This document shows, piece by piece, positions 7,790 through 14,934 of a DNA stretch of 33,660 nt (position 1 is its first letter; each line of letters starts with the position of its first letter). The translations under genes and the position numbers were made by a program. The DNA comes from 2-12-FULL-65-11 sp049679965 (GTDB lineage Bacteria > Acidobacteriota > Vicinamibacteria > Vicinamibacterales > CAVVIG01), in assembly GCA_049679965.1 (NCBI GenBank), contig JBAUGX010000198.1:1-33660 (forward strand), written 5' to 3'. The notes under the pieces were generated by a model that saw only the letters and a list, made by a program, of their open reading frames with translations, was not told the origin of the DNA and ran no database searches.

Positions 7790-7852
7790 CCAATCCGGCT
7801 AAAGCCGGATCCCACGGGTTGCCAATCCGGTTGAAGCCGGATCCCACGGGTT
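7790..7852. repeat. two tandem copies of a 31-base palindromic intergenic repeat
   Basis: Copy 1 (7790-7820) and copy 2 (7822-7852) differ at only two or three positions. Each contains an inverted repeat ATCCGG...CCGGAT with a 6-base loop, followed by CCCACGGGTT. They lie between two convergent genes, and the second copy supplies the TAA stop of the minus-strand decarboxylase. They may act as a two-sided transcription terminator. A related 14-base core (7778-7791) recurs near 19772. Confidence 0.8.
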
Positions 7853-9296
7853 ACGCGTCGGGCACAATCTCTCGAATTGATGCGGCGAGGTCCTCGACAA
7901 GGGCGTCGATGTGCGGCTGGTGCGTGCGGAAACTGAGCACGCACACGCGCGCCAGAAACCGGCCCTGCGCCGTGCAGCCGGTCACCATCACCCGGCCTCT
8001 CGCTGTGGTCTTCTCAAGCAGCGCCTTGGTGGCGGCATCCTCTTCCCCGCGCGTCGCACCCGGCCACGTCAGATGAAACGCAAACAATGACAGCTCCGGT
8101 TCGGCGTCGATGATGATGCCCGGGAGCGTCGCGATGCGGTGCCAGGCATCGACCGCCAGTTGACGCTTCTCGGCGACGGCCGCGCGAAACGCGGCCGACC
8201 CGAACAACTTGATCGACAACCACACACGCAGGCCCGGGAACGACCGCGAGAGGTCCGGGCCGTGCTGGCAGGGGTCGTAGAACTCGTCCGGATCCGGCGC
8301 CGCGGGCAGGTACGCGGCCGAGACCTCGTGCGCCGCCCGAAGAGCGGCGCCGTCTCGCACGAGGAGTGCGCCTGTCCCGTACGGCAGGAACATGCCTTTG
8401 TGCGGATCGAGCGTCAGCGAGTCCGCTCGCGACAGTCCTTGCAGGGAGGCCCGCAGCTCCTCACATACATAGAAGAAGGCCCCGTAGGCGCCGTCCACGT
8501 GGTGCCACAGCCCTTCGCGCGCGCACACATCGGCGATCGCATCGAGCGGGTCGATGGCGCCGGTGTTCGTCGTACCGGCTGCGGATACGACCGCAAACGG
8601 CATGAGACCCGCCCGCCGGTCCGCCTCAATGGCAGGGACGAGCCCATCGACATCGAGACGATAGCGGGAGTCCGATCGAACAGGGCGAACTCGGTCGGGC
8701 ATGATGCCCGCGAGCCTGGCAGACTTCGCGACCGAGTGATGCGCTTGATCCGACGTGTAGAGCACGCCGCGCCGGATGTCCGGCCCCAGATGTCGCTCGC
8801 GCGCGCACACGATAGCGCTGAAGGTCGCCATCGATCCGCCGGTCGTGAACAACCCGCGGGTGGTCTCGGGAAACCTCATCCAGTCACGCAGCCAGTCGAG
8901 CGCGTTCGCCTCGAGCTGCACGAGCGCGGGCGCCGCCTGCCAGATCCCCGTGAATCGATTCGTCGTGGCGGTGATGAAGTCGGCGAGCGCCGCCGGAAAC
9001 AGGCCGCCGCCGGGAATATAGGCAAGATAGCCGGGTCCGATGGTGGTGAACGAGCGCGGGATGTAATCGGCAAACAGGCGATCGAGCAGCGGTCCGAGCG
9101 CCGTGCCTGCTTCGGGCGCTGGCTCGCGCATCGCCCGGCAGAGCGAGAGCGCTGCCGCATCGAGAGCGCCGCGGCTCGGCTGCTCGCCGGCGCTCGCGAT
9201 GTGTTCGATACAGCGCGCGACCACTTCATCGGCCATCGCCCGCAGCTCGTCGGGCGTGGGGTCGAGGGAGGGGCGCGAGGTGACGGGTGTCATCAT
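7851..9296 (-). CDS. PLP-dependent group II amino-acid decarboxylase (aromatic amino acid decarboxylase-like)
   Basis: The 481-residue protein matches the glutamate/tyrosine/DOPA-decarboxylase family in length and motif order. The PLP-binding lysine is Lys300 in DPHKGMFLPYGTG. The cofactor-stacking His is in QAHHSVAKSARL (186-187), and the Asp that pairs with the pyridine nitrogen is Asp268 in HHVDGAYG. The phosphate-binding TTGGSMATF (151-159) is also present. It removes CO2 from an amino acid to give an amine; substrate specificity cannot be read. Two Met codons stand at the start (9296 and 9293), with no strong Shine-Dalgarno. It lies 87 bases downstream of the FAD amine-oxidase gene on the same strand, and its stop lies inside a palindromic repeat. 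Confidence 0.88.
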   Translation of the reverse strand: MMTPVTSRPSLDPTPDELRAMADEVVARCIEHIASAGEQPSRGALDAAALSLCRAMREPAPEAGTALGPLLDRLFADYIPRSFTTIGPGYLAYIPGGGLFPAALADFITATTNRFTGIWQAAPALVQLEANALDWLRDWMRFPETTRGLFTTGGSMATFSAIVCARERHLGPDIRRGVLYTSDQAHHSVAKSARLAGIMPDRVRPVRSDSRYRLDVDGLVPAIEADRRAGLMPFAVVSAAGTTNTGAIDPLDAIADVCAREGLWHHVDGAYGAFFYVCEELRASLQGLSRADSLTLDPHKGMFLPYGTGALLVRDGAALRAAHEVSAAYLPAAPDPDEFYDPCQHGPDLSRSFPGLRVWLSIKLFGSAAFRAAVAEKRQLAVDAWHRIATLPGIIIDAEPELSLFAFHLTWPGATRGEEDAATKALLEKTTARGRVMVTGCTAQGRFLARVCVLSFRTHQPHIDALVEDLAASIREIVPDA

Positions 9297-9383
9297 TTAT
9301 CACTTTGCGGCAGGGCCCCACCCCCGCCGCCTGCCACCGCTCGCTCGATTCGCTCGCGGCGATGGCTCGCAGCGACTATCCGC

Positions 9384-10691
9384 TCAGTCAACAGCGTCAA
9401 GGAGTCTGTAGTACATCCCGACGAGTGGCAAGAACCAGGGCCGGCCGTTGTAGAAGGGAATCGCAGAAAAGCGGTCGTTCATCAAGGGATGATCGATCGG
9501 CTCGCCGGCGATGCGGCGGGCAACGAGCTCGCCGAGCGTGGTGGCCATCGCGATGCCATGCCCGGCATAGCCGCCCGCGTAGTACGCCCCGTCCAGCCGG
9601 CCGGCATGCGGCAGCTCGTCGCGCGTGAAGGCGACGTTCCCGCCCCAGGCATAGTCGATGGCAACGGCAGAGAGCTCTGGGAATACCGTGAGCATGTCCC
9701 GGCGCAGGATGTCTGCGGCCCGGTGCGTCGTGTCTGGCGCCGGCCGGCTGAACTCGGCGCGGCCACCGAAGAGCAGCCGCCGATCGTCGGTGACGCGAAA
9801 ATAGTGCAGGAAGTGCCGGGAGTCGAACGCCATGCGTCGCGTGGGCAAGATCGCCATGGCCCTCTGGTCGGGCAGCGGCTCGGTCGTGATGATGTAGCTG
9901 CCGACGGGCACGAAGCGTCGCTGTAACGCCGGCAGCGCGCCATTGGTGTAGCCATTGGTCGCCATCAGCACATCAGTGGCCTCGACCTCGCCGATTGACG
10001 TCGCCACCCGCCAATGCTTGGCGCCCGCACGGGGAGGCGTGACGCGCTCGACCGGCGTCGCCGTCACGACCGTGGCGCCGGCTCGGGCGGCCGCTTCGGC
10101 CAGTCCCTGGACGTAGCGCGCCGGGTCGAGGGACCCGCTCCGTTCGTCCACCAGCAGCCCGTGATAGGCGTCGCTGCCAAGTTCGGATCGTTGTTCGCTG
10201 CGCGGCACGATCTCGACGCGATGTCCAAACACGCGCGCGAGCAGCGCCTGCTCCTCGCGGAGACCTTCGAAGTGCGATGCCTTACACGCCGCGTGCACGT
10301 GGCCGCTCCGCCTGTATCCGCAGTCGATGGCTTCGCTGGCGATGAGCGTCTCGAGACGCTCGATCGACTCGATCGAGGCGTCGAACAGCCGTCGCGCGGC
10401 CGATTCGCCGTACCGCTCCACCAGCGTAGCGGGATCGAGCTTCAGGCCTGTGAGTACCTGACCGCCGTTGCGCGAGCTGGCGCCCCACCCGACGTCCTCG
10501 CGTTCGAGCACGACGACCGAGGCTCCGGTCCGGGCCAGGTGCCGCGCGGCCGACAGACCCGTGTACCCCGCACCGATGATGGCCACATCGACCCTGGCCG
10601 GCAGCAAAGGCGCCTCTGTCCGAACTTCTGACTTCTGACTTTTCAGTTTCAAGTTCGGAACGGCCTCCCACCAGTACGGATACTCCTTCAC
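9384..10691 (-). CDS. FAD-dependent oxidoreductase, DAO/PuuB-like amine oxidase family
   Basis: This 435-residue flavoprotein has the FAD-binding GAGYTG (residues 40-45), LEREDVGWGASSRNGGQV, and the C-terminal YAWGGNVAFTRDELP and GGYAGHGIAMATTLGEL segments. These are typical of the D-amino acid oxidase fold and of gamma-glutamylputrescine oxidase-like enzymes. It likely oxidises a primary or secondary amine, giving an aldehyde or imine and peroxide. The frame is open upstream, but GTG at 10691 begins the family-typical KEYPYWWEAVP and overlaps the stop of the GNAT gene (GTGA). Residues 12-24, between that segment and the Rossmann fold, are encoded by a 7-mer repeat element and look inserted. 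Substrate is unknown. Confidence 0.85.
   Translation of the reverse strand: MKEYPYWWEAVPNLKLKSQKSEVRTEAPLLPARVDVAIIGAGYTGLSAARHLARTGASVVVLEREDVGWGASSRNGGQVLTGLKLDPATLVERYGESAARRLFDASIESIERLETLIASEAIDCGYRRSGHVHAACKASHFEGLREEQALLARVFGHRVEIVPRSEQRSELGSDAYHGLLVDERSGSLDPARYVQGLAEAAARAGATVVTATPVERVTPPRAGAKHWRVATSIGEVEATDVLMATNGYTNGALPALQRRFVPVGSYIITTEPLPDQRAMAILPTRRMAFDSRHFLHYFRVTDDRRLLFGGRAEFSRPAPDTTHRAADILRRDMLTVFPELSAVAIDYAWGGNVAFTRDELPHAGRLDGAYYAGGYAGHGIAMATTLGELVARRIAGEPIDHPLMNDRFSAIPFYNGRPWFLPLVGMYYRLLDAVD
10622..10656. repeat. heptanucleotide repeat element inside the FAD oxidoreductase gene
   Basis: On the plus strand the unit ACTTCTG is present twice (624-630 and 631-637, with 10000 added), followed by decaying 7-base copies. 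The element is bounded by GAACTT (10622-10627) and AAGTTC (10651-10656), a perfect 6-base inverted pair. It encodes about 12 lysine- and serine-rich residues near the protein N-terminus. It resembles low-complexity repeats usually found between genes. Confidence 0.7.
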
Positions 10692-11296
10692 GACCCGATG
10701 CTCTTCTCGAGCCTGATCTCGTCTCTGACGGGGATGCCGGCAAATCCGGCCTGCTGGCTGTGGGTGTGCGCAACCACGCCGTCGCGAACGAGGTCGGTCA
10801 GCCGGTAACCCCGGCGCTGATAGAAATATAGGGCGGGCAGATTGTCGTTGGACGTCGAGACGACGATGCGCTCGAGGCGAAGGCGCCGCGCGATCAGCTC
10901 GGCTTCGGCGAGCAGGTAGCTGCCCACGCCGGACCGCTGCCACATCGGATCGGTCGCCAAGGCCACGATGTGGAGGGCGTTGCCGAGCGTGCGGTACGCG
11001 AGCGCGCCCGATGGGTCGTTGTACATGATGGCGACGAGCGCGGGCATCTGATCAATGTCCATCAGCTCGCCGAACGCCACGATCTTCGTCCGGCCGTAGT
11101 CGCGCTCGAACAGCTCGCGGGCCGCCGCCCGATCGGCGTCGGTCGCTTCCCGGACCATGACCGGCGGCAACTCGATGCGCGGACGGCACGCGCAGACGAT
11201 CTGGACCTGCGCCTCCTCCCAGTCCACGTACTTACCGCAACGGGAGCAGCGCAGAACTGCCGGTTTGGCGCCGAACTGATCAGAGGATGCGTGCAT
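10688..11296 (-). CDS. GNAT family N-acetyltransferase with N-terminal zinc-ribbon-like domain
   Basis: The ATG at 11296 gives 202 residues. Residues 17-37 hold CSRC and CAC (Cys17, Cys20, Cys35, Cys37), a likely zinc knuckle. Residues about 44-195 are a GNAT fold: VREATDADRAAARELF at the start, the acetyl-CoA pyrophosphate-binding loop QRSGVGSYLL, and SNDNLPALYFYQRRGYR at the end. It should transfer an acetyl group from acetyl-CoA to an amine or protein N-terminus; the acceptor is unknown. The start lies two bases after the lipoprotein stop, and the stop overlaps the start of the FAD gene, so the four minus-strand genes are probably one operon. Given the adjacent decarboxylase and oxidase, an amine acceptor is plausible but not shown. 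Confidence 0.85.
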   Translation of the reverse strand: MHASSDQFGAKPAVLRCSRCGKYVDWEEAQVQIVCACRPRIELPPVMVREATDADRAAARELFERDYGRTKIVAFGELMDIDQMPALVAIMYNDPSGALAYRTLGNALHIVALATDPMWQRSGVGSYLLAEAELIARRLRLERIVVSTSNDNLPALYFYQRRGYRLTDLVRDGVVAHTHSQQAGFAGIPVRDEIRLEKSIGS

Positions 11297-11298
11297 GA

Positions 11299-12069
11299 CT
11301 ACACCTCGGCGGTTTTGACGTTTCGGCGGACGATCAGCCAAATCGTGAGAGCACACGTGACCGCGACGGCGAGCAGGGTCCAGCCGAACAGCCACAGCGT
11401 CCGATAGAGAATCGACGTCGTTTCCAGGCGTGCCTCGAGCGCCTCGAGCGCGATGCCGCCTCGCATCAGAGGCGCTCCTCGCAGCCTGTCGGCGAGCGGC
11501 TGTTCCCACCGGAGGATGTTGCCCCGCAGCGGTCCATCGGCGGTGTTGTGAAAGGTGACGCGGCTCGGCAGGTGCAGACGGAACGCGACGATCTCGCCGC
11601 CCGTCCAGCCGACGTTGCCCACCTCGCTGCCTGCCGCACGGCCAATCGACTGCCGGAAGACGTACGCCTCGCCCGCCCGCGTCAGCTCGTAGCTCGACCA
11701 CGCAAACGCCGGTGCTTCCCCCAGGCGACGCACATCGTCCACCTCGATTCTCACGCGGACGAACGACCGGTTGGCCCGACGCGAGGTGCCGATGTCGGTC
11801 ACCCGCGTCACTGGCGTCGAAAAATAGGCGCGCACGGCGGCTCGATCAACTGGCGCGTTGGGTCGCGTATCGAACGACGCGCCACGCAGCGCGTTCAGTG
11901 CCGGAATCGAGCTGTTGACGAAGACGACCGCCGTGCCGTCGAGCGAGAGGTAGACCTCTTCCTCGTACTCGTACTGGCGGAAGAGACTGCCGCCGCCGCA
12001 TGCGGTCGCCGCGAAGGCAAGCGCGAGACACAGCGTCGCCTGGACGATGGCGGTCGCACCGATCCGCAT
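11299..12069 (-). CDS. predicted lipoprotein with C-terminal membrane segment, unknown function
   Basis: I do not recognise a family. The protein has 256 residues. The N-terminus is a lipoprotein signal (MRIG, hydrophobic core, lipobox ATAC with Cys24, then GGG). The middle (about 30-215) is a soluble domain with few Cys and many charged residues. A hydrophobic segment (about 225-247, WLFGWTLLAVAV) is followed by VRRNVK, suggesting a C-terminal anchor facing the cytoplasm. So it could be tethered at both ends in the cell envelope. The ATG at 12069 follows a TATCAT box by 8 bases and has no clear Shine-Dalgarno. It leads the operon GNAT-FAD oxidase-decarboxylase and diverges from polA. Confidence 0.7.
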   Translation of the reverse strand: MRIGATAIVQATLCLALAFAATACGGGSLFRQYEYEEEVYLSLDGTAVVFVNSSIPALNALRGASFDTRPNAPVDRAAVRAYFSTPVTRVTDIGTSRRANRSFVRVRIEVDDVRRLGEAPAFAWSSYELTRAGEAYVFRQSIGRAAGSEVGNVGWTGGEIVAFRLHLPSRVTFHNTADGPLRGNILRWEQPLADRLRGAPLMRGGIALEALEARLETTSILYRTLWLFGWTLLAVAVTCALTIWLIVRRNVKTAEV

Positions 12070-12077
12070 GACCGGCA

Positions 12078-12083
12078 ATGATA
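12078..12083 (-). promoter_or_regulatory. -10 box (TATCAT) for the lipoprotein operon
   Basis: The hexamer, read on the minus strand, matches TATAAT at five of six positions and ends 8 bases before the ATG at 12069. It overlaps a plus-strand TATAGT (12082-12087) that could serve polA, so the two divergent promoters would share bases. No convincing -35 was found. Confidence 0.4.
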
Positions 12084-12114
12084 TAGTACAAATTTCCTCG
12101 CCACTCCCGCGCGC

Positions 12115-14814
12115 ATGTCCCCCCGCCCCACGATCTATTTCATCGACGGCAGCTCGCAGATGTACCGGGCCTACCACGCGCCGGTCCGCACGGCCGAAGG
12201 CGGCCTGCTTCGCGACGCCAAAGGACGACCGACCAACGCCGTCTACATCTTCGTCACCATGCTGCGAAAGCTGCTCAACGAGCAGAAGCCCACACATATC
12301 GCCGCGTCGTTCGACCTGCCGGGACAGACCATTCGCGACGACATCTCGGCGGTCTACAAGGCCAATCGCGCGCCCATGCCCGGCGAGCTCGCCGAGCAGA
12401 TCCCGATGGTGCATGCCGCCTGCGAGGCGCTGGGCGTGCCGATCCTCACCTCCGAGCGCTACGAGGCCGACGATGTGATAGGCACGTTGACGGACAAGGC
12501 GGTGGCGGGTGGCTTTGACGTCGTGATCGTGACGGGCGACAAAGACTTCTTCCAGCTCGTCGGTGACGGCGTCCGCGTCTTCAACCCGCGCGACGAAGGC
12601 ACGTGGTGCGACCGTGCGGGCGTGAAGGAGAAATTCGGCGTCGCTCCCGACCAGGTCGTCGACGTGCTGGCCCTGATGGGCGACACCATCGACAACATCA
12701 AGGGAGTGCCTGGCATCGGCGAAAAGGGCGCGCGGGAGCTTATCACCACGTACGGGTCGCTCGACGAACTGATCGCGCATGCGGCCGAAATACCGCAGAA
12801 ACGGTACCGTGAGGCTCTCGTCGCCAACATCGAGGCCGCTCGTCAAAGCCGGGAACTGGCGCGGATCCGGACCGACGTGCCGGTCGCCTTCGACCCCGAG
12901 GCCCTCAGGTACGGCGGCCCGCGGCGCCAAGCCTTGTTTGAGATCTTCAACAACCTCGGATTCCGGAGCCTGGCGGCCGAGTACGCACCGACGGCCGCCA
13001 CCACCTCCAAGGCGTACCGCATCGTCAACACGGCGGAGGAGCTCGACGCGCTGGCCGTGCGGCTCGAGAAGAGCGGCCGGTTCGGGCTACGCGTCATCGC
13101 CGACAGCGGCTCCGCGATGACCGCCTCGATTGTCGGCCTGGCGTTCTCGACCAAGACCCGAGACGGCGATTATGTGCCGGTCGGTCACCGGGCGCTCGGG
13201 GCCGCCGGATCAGTGCCCCTCGAGGTCGCGCTAGATCGACTGCGGCCCGCTCTCGAAAACCAAGACCTGCTCAAGATTGGACATGACCTGAAGTTCGACG
13301 CCATCCTCCTGGCGCGTCGCAACGTCCATCTTGCCGGTCTCGAGATCGACACGATGATTGCCAGCTATCTGGTCGATGCCACACGGTCCGGTCACAACCT
13401 CGAGGATCTCGCGCTCGAGCACACCAGCTACCGCGCGCTGACGCTCGAAGACGTGTGCGGCAAGGGTGCCAAGGCGGTGTCTCTGGCCGACGTGCCGGTC
13501 GAAGCGGCGCTCGACTACGCCTGCGAGCGCGCCGATCTCGCTGGTCAGCTCGCGCCGGTCCTGAGCAGTCTGCTCACCAGGGAGGGACTCAGCGAGGTGT
13601 ATCGCACGCTCGAGCTGCCGCTCGTCCCGGTCCTCATCGACATCGAGCGCGCCGGGGTCCGAATTGACACCGCCGCACTTCTCGCGCAGTCGCGGCAGCT
13701 CGAGCAGGAGCTCGCGCAACGCACGACGGAGATCTTCCGAATCGCCGGCGGCGAGTTCAACATCAACTCGCCCAAGCAGCTCTCGGAGATTCTGTTCGAG
13801 AAGCTGAAGCTGCCGGTGCTGAAGCGCACCGGCGCCACGCGAACCCCGTCGACCGCTGTCGAGGTTCTGGAGGAGCTGGCGCTCGGCCACGAGCTGCCGC
13901 GGCTCATTCTCGACTGGCGCGCGCTCATGAAGCTCAAGGGCACCTATATCGACGCCCTGCCGCAGCTGGTCAATTCCGAGACGGGCCGGGTGCACACGTC
14001 GTTCAATCAGGCGGTCGCCGCGACCGGCCGGCTCAGCAGCAGCGATCCGAATCTGCAGAACATCCCGATCCGGACCGAGCTCGGCCGCGAGATCCGGCGC
14101 GCGTTTGTCGCCGAGCCGGGATACGTCCTGATTTCGGCCGACTACTCGCAGATCGAGCTCCGGGTCCTTGCTCACCTTGCCGGCGATGACACGCTCATCG
14201 AGGCGTTCAAGCGCGGCGATGACATCCACGATCAGACGGCGCTCAAGGTGTTCGGCACCGACAGCGGCCTCGGCAAGCAGGAGCTGCGGCGGCGCGCGAA
14301 GATGATCAACTACGCGCTGCTCTACGGCAAGACGGCGTTCACGTTGTCAAAGGACATCGGCGTGACACCGCAGGCGGCGCAGGAGATCATCGACGCGTAC
14401 TTCGCCGGCTTCCCGCGCGTGCGGCAGTTCATCGACCGGACGCTCGAGGAGGCGCGCGTGACCGGCATGGTCAAGACGCTGTACGGCCGACGGCGGCTCG
14501 TCCCGGAGCTGACGAGCCGGGACTTCCAGCGGCGGTCGGCGGCCGAGCGCGAAGCCGTGAACATGCCGATTCAGGGCACGGCTGCCGACATCATGAAGCG
14601 CGCGATGATCGACGTCCATCAGGCGCTCGCCGGCGACGCCGGCGCGCGCATGATTCTCACGGTCCACGACGAACTGCTGTTCGAGGTCCGACAGGAACGG
14701 GCGGAGGCCATCGCCGAGGTGGTGCGGCATCGGATGCAGTCAGCCGCCACGTTGAAGGTCCCCCTCACCGTCGACGTAGGCATTGGCGAGAATTGGAAAG
14801 ACGCGAAACATTGA
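12115..14814 (+). CDS. polA: DNA polymerase I
   Basis: The 899-residue protein has three regions. Residues 1-290 are the 5'-3' exonuclease (YFIDGSSQMYRAYHA, YEADDVIGTL, VTGDKDFFQL, GVPGIGEKGA). Residues about 300-480 are a 3'-5' exonuclease fold that looks inactive: the ExoI Asp/Glu pair is absent (FGLRVIADS, 323-331), ExoII has HDLKFD (Asp395 kept), and the ExoIII Asp is Arg472. Residues about 490-899 are the polymerase with Asp676 in SADYSQIELR, Lys729 and Tyr733 in RRRAKMINYALLYG, and HDE at 851-853. Tyr733 replaces the Phe of E. coli and Taq enzymes. It fills gaps in repair and replaces RNA primers. The ATG at 12115 has no Shine-Dalgarno; a TATAGT lies 27 bases upstream. Confidence 0.97.
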   Translation: MSPRPTIYFIDGSSQMYRAYHAPVRTAEGGLLRDAKGRPTNAVYIFVTMLRKLLNEQKPTHIAASFDLPGQTIRDDISAVYKANRAPMPGELAEQIPMVHAACEALGVPILTSERYEADDVIGTLTDKAVAGGFDVVIVTGDKDFFQLVGDGVRVFNPRDEGTWCDRAGVKEKFGVAPDQVVDVLALMGDTIDNIKGVPGIGEKGARELITTYGSLDELIAHAAEIPQKRYREALVANIEAARQSRELARIRTDVPVAFDPEALRYGGPRRQALFEIFNNLGFRSLAAEYAPTAATTSKAYRIVNTAEELDALAVRLEKSGRFGLRVIADSGSAMTASIVGLAFSTKTRDGDYVPVGHRALGAAGSVPLEVALDRLRPALENQDLLKIGHDLKFDAILLARRNVHLAGLEIDTMIASYLVDATRSGHNLEDLALEHTSYRALTLEDVCGKGAKAVSLADVPVEAALDYACERADLAGQLAPVLSSLLTREGLSEVYRTLELPLVPVLIDIERAGVRIDTAALLAQSRQLEQELAQRTTEIFRIAGGEFNINSPKQLSEILFEKLKLPVLKRTGATRTPSTAVEVLEELALGHELPRLILDWRALMKLKGTYIDALPQLVNSETGRVHTSFNQAVAATGRLSSSDPNLQNIPIRTELGREIRRAFVAEPGYVLISADYSQIELRVLAHLAGDDTLIEAFKRGDDIHDQTALKVFGTDSGLGKQELRRRAKMINYALLYGKTAFTLSKDIGVTPQAAQEIIDAYFAGFPRVRQFIDRTLEEARVTGMVKTLYGRRRLVPELTSRDFQRRSAAEREAVNMPIQGTAADIMKRAMIDVHQALAGDAGARMILTVHDELLFEVRQERAEAIAEVVRHRMQSAATLKVPLTVDVGIGENWKDAKH

Positions 14815-14815
14815 T

Positions 14816-14910
14816 GATTGGCGATTGGTGATTGATGATTTGCGGGGAAACGCCATGGCCAATCGGCAATCCTGAGGCAATCCGCAGTCAACAATCCGCA
14901 ATCAGCAATT
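14816..14910. repeat. inverted and tandem low-complexity repeat after polA
   Basis: A 13-base arm (14816-14828, GATTGGCGATTGG) pairs with 14859-14871 at 12 of 13 positions. The tail to about 14910 repeats CAATCCGCA- and CAATCAGCA-like units. It immediately follows the polA stop and may serve as its terminator; there is no T-run. It is AT-richer than the flanking genes. Confidence 0.65.
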
Positions 14911-14920
14911 CACGGTTTGG

Positions 14921-14926
14921 TACAAT
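14921..14926 (+). promoter_or_regulatory. -10 box (TACAAT) for pcnB
   Basis: TACAAT lies 8 bases before the ATG at 14935, which has no Shine-Dalgarno. The transcription start would fall at or just before the start codon. The sequence 17 bases upstream lies in the low-complexity repeat and does not resemble TTGACA. Confidence 0.45.
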
Positions 14927-14934
14927 CCTCGCCA

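Noticed and set aside
8139..9926. 595-codon plus-strand open frame across the decarboxylase and FAD oxidase genes
   Set aside because: It is rich in Arg and Gly, matches no family and is antisense to two well-supported enzymes.
13231..14229. 332-codon minus-strand frame inside polA
   Set aside because: It is antisense to conserved polymerase motifs and has no recognisable domain.
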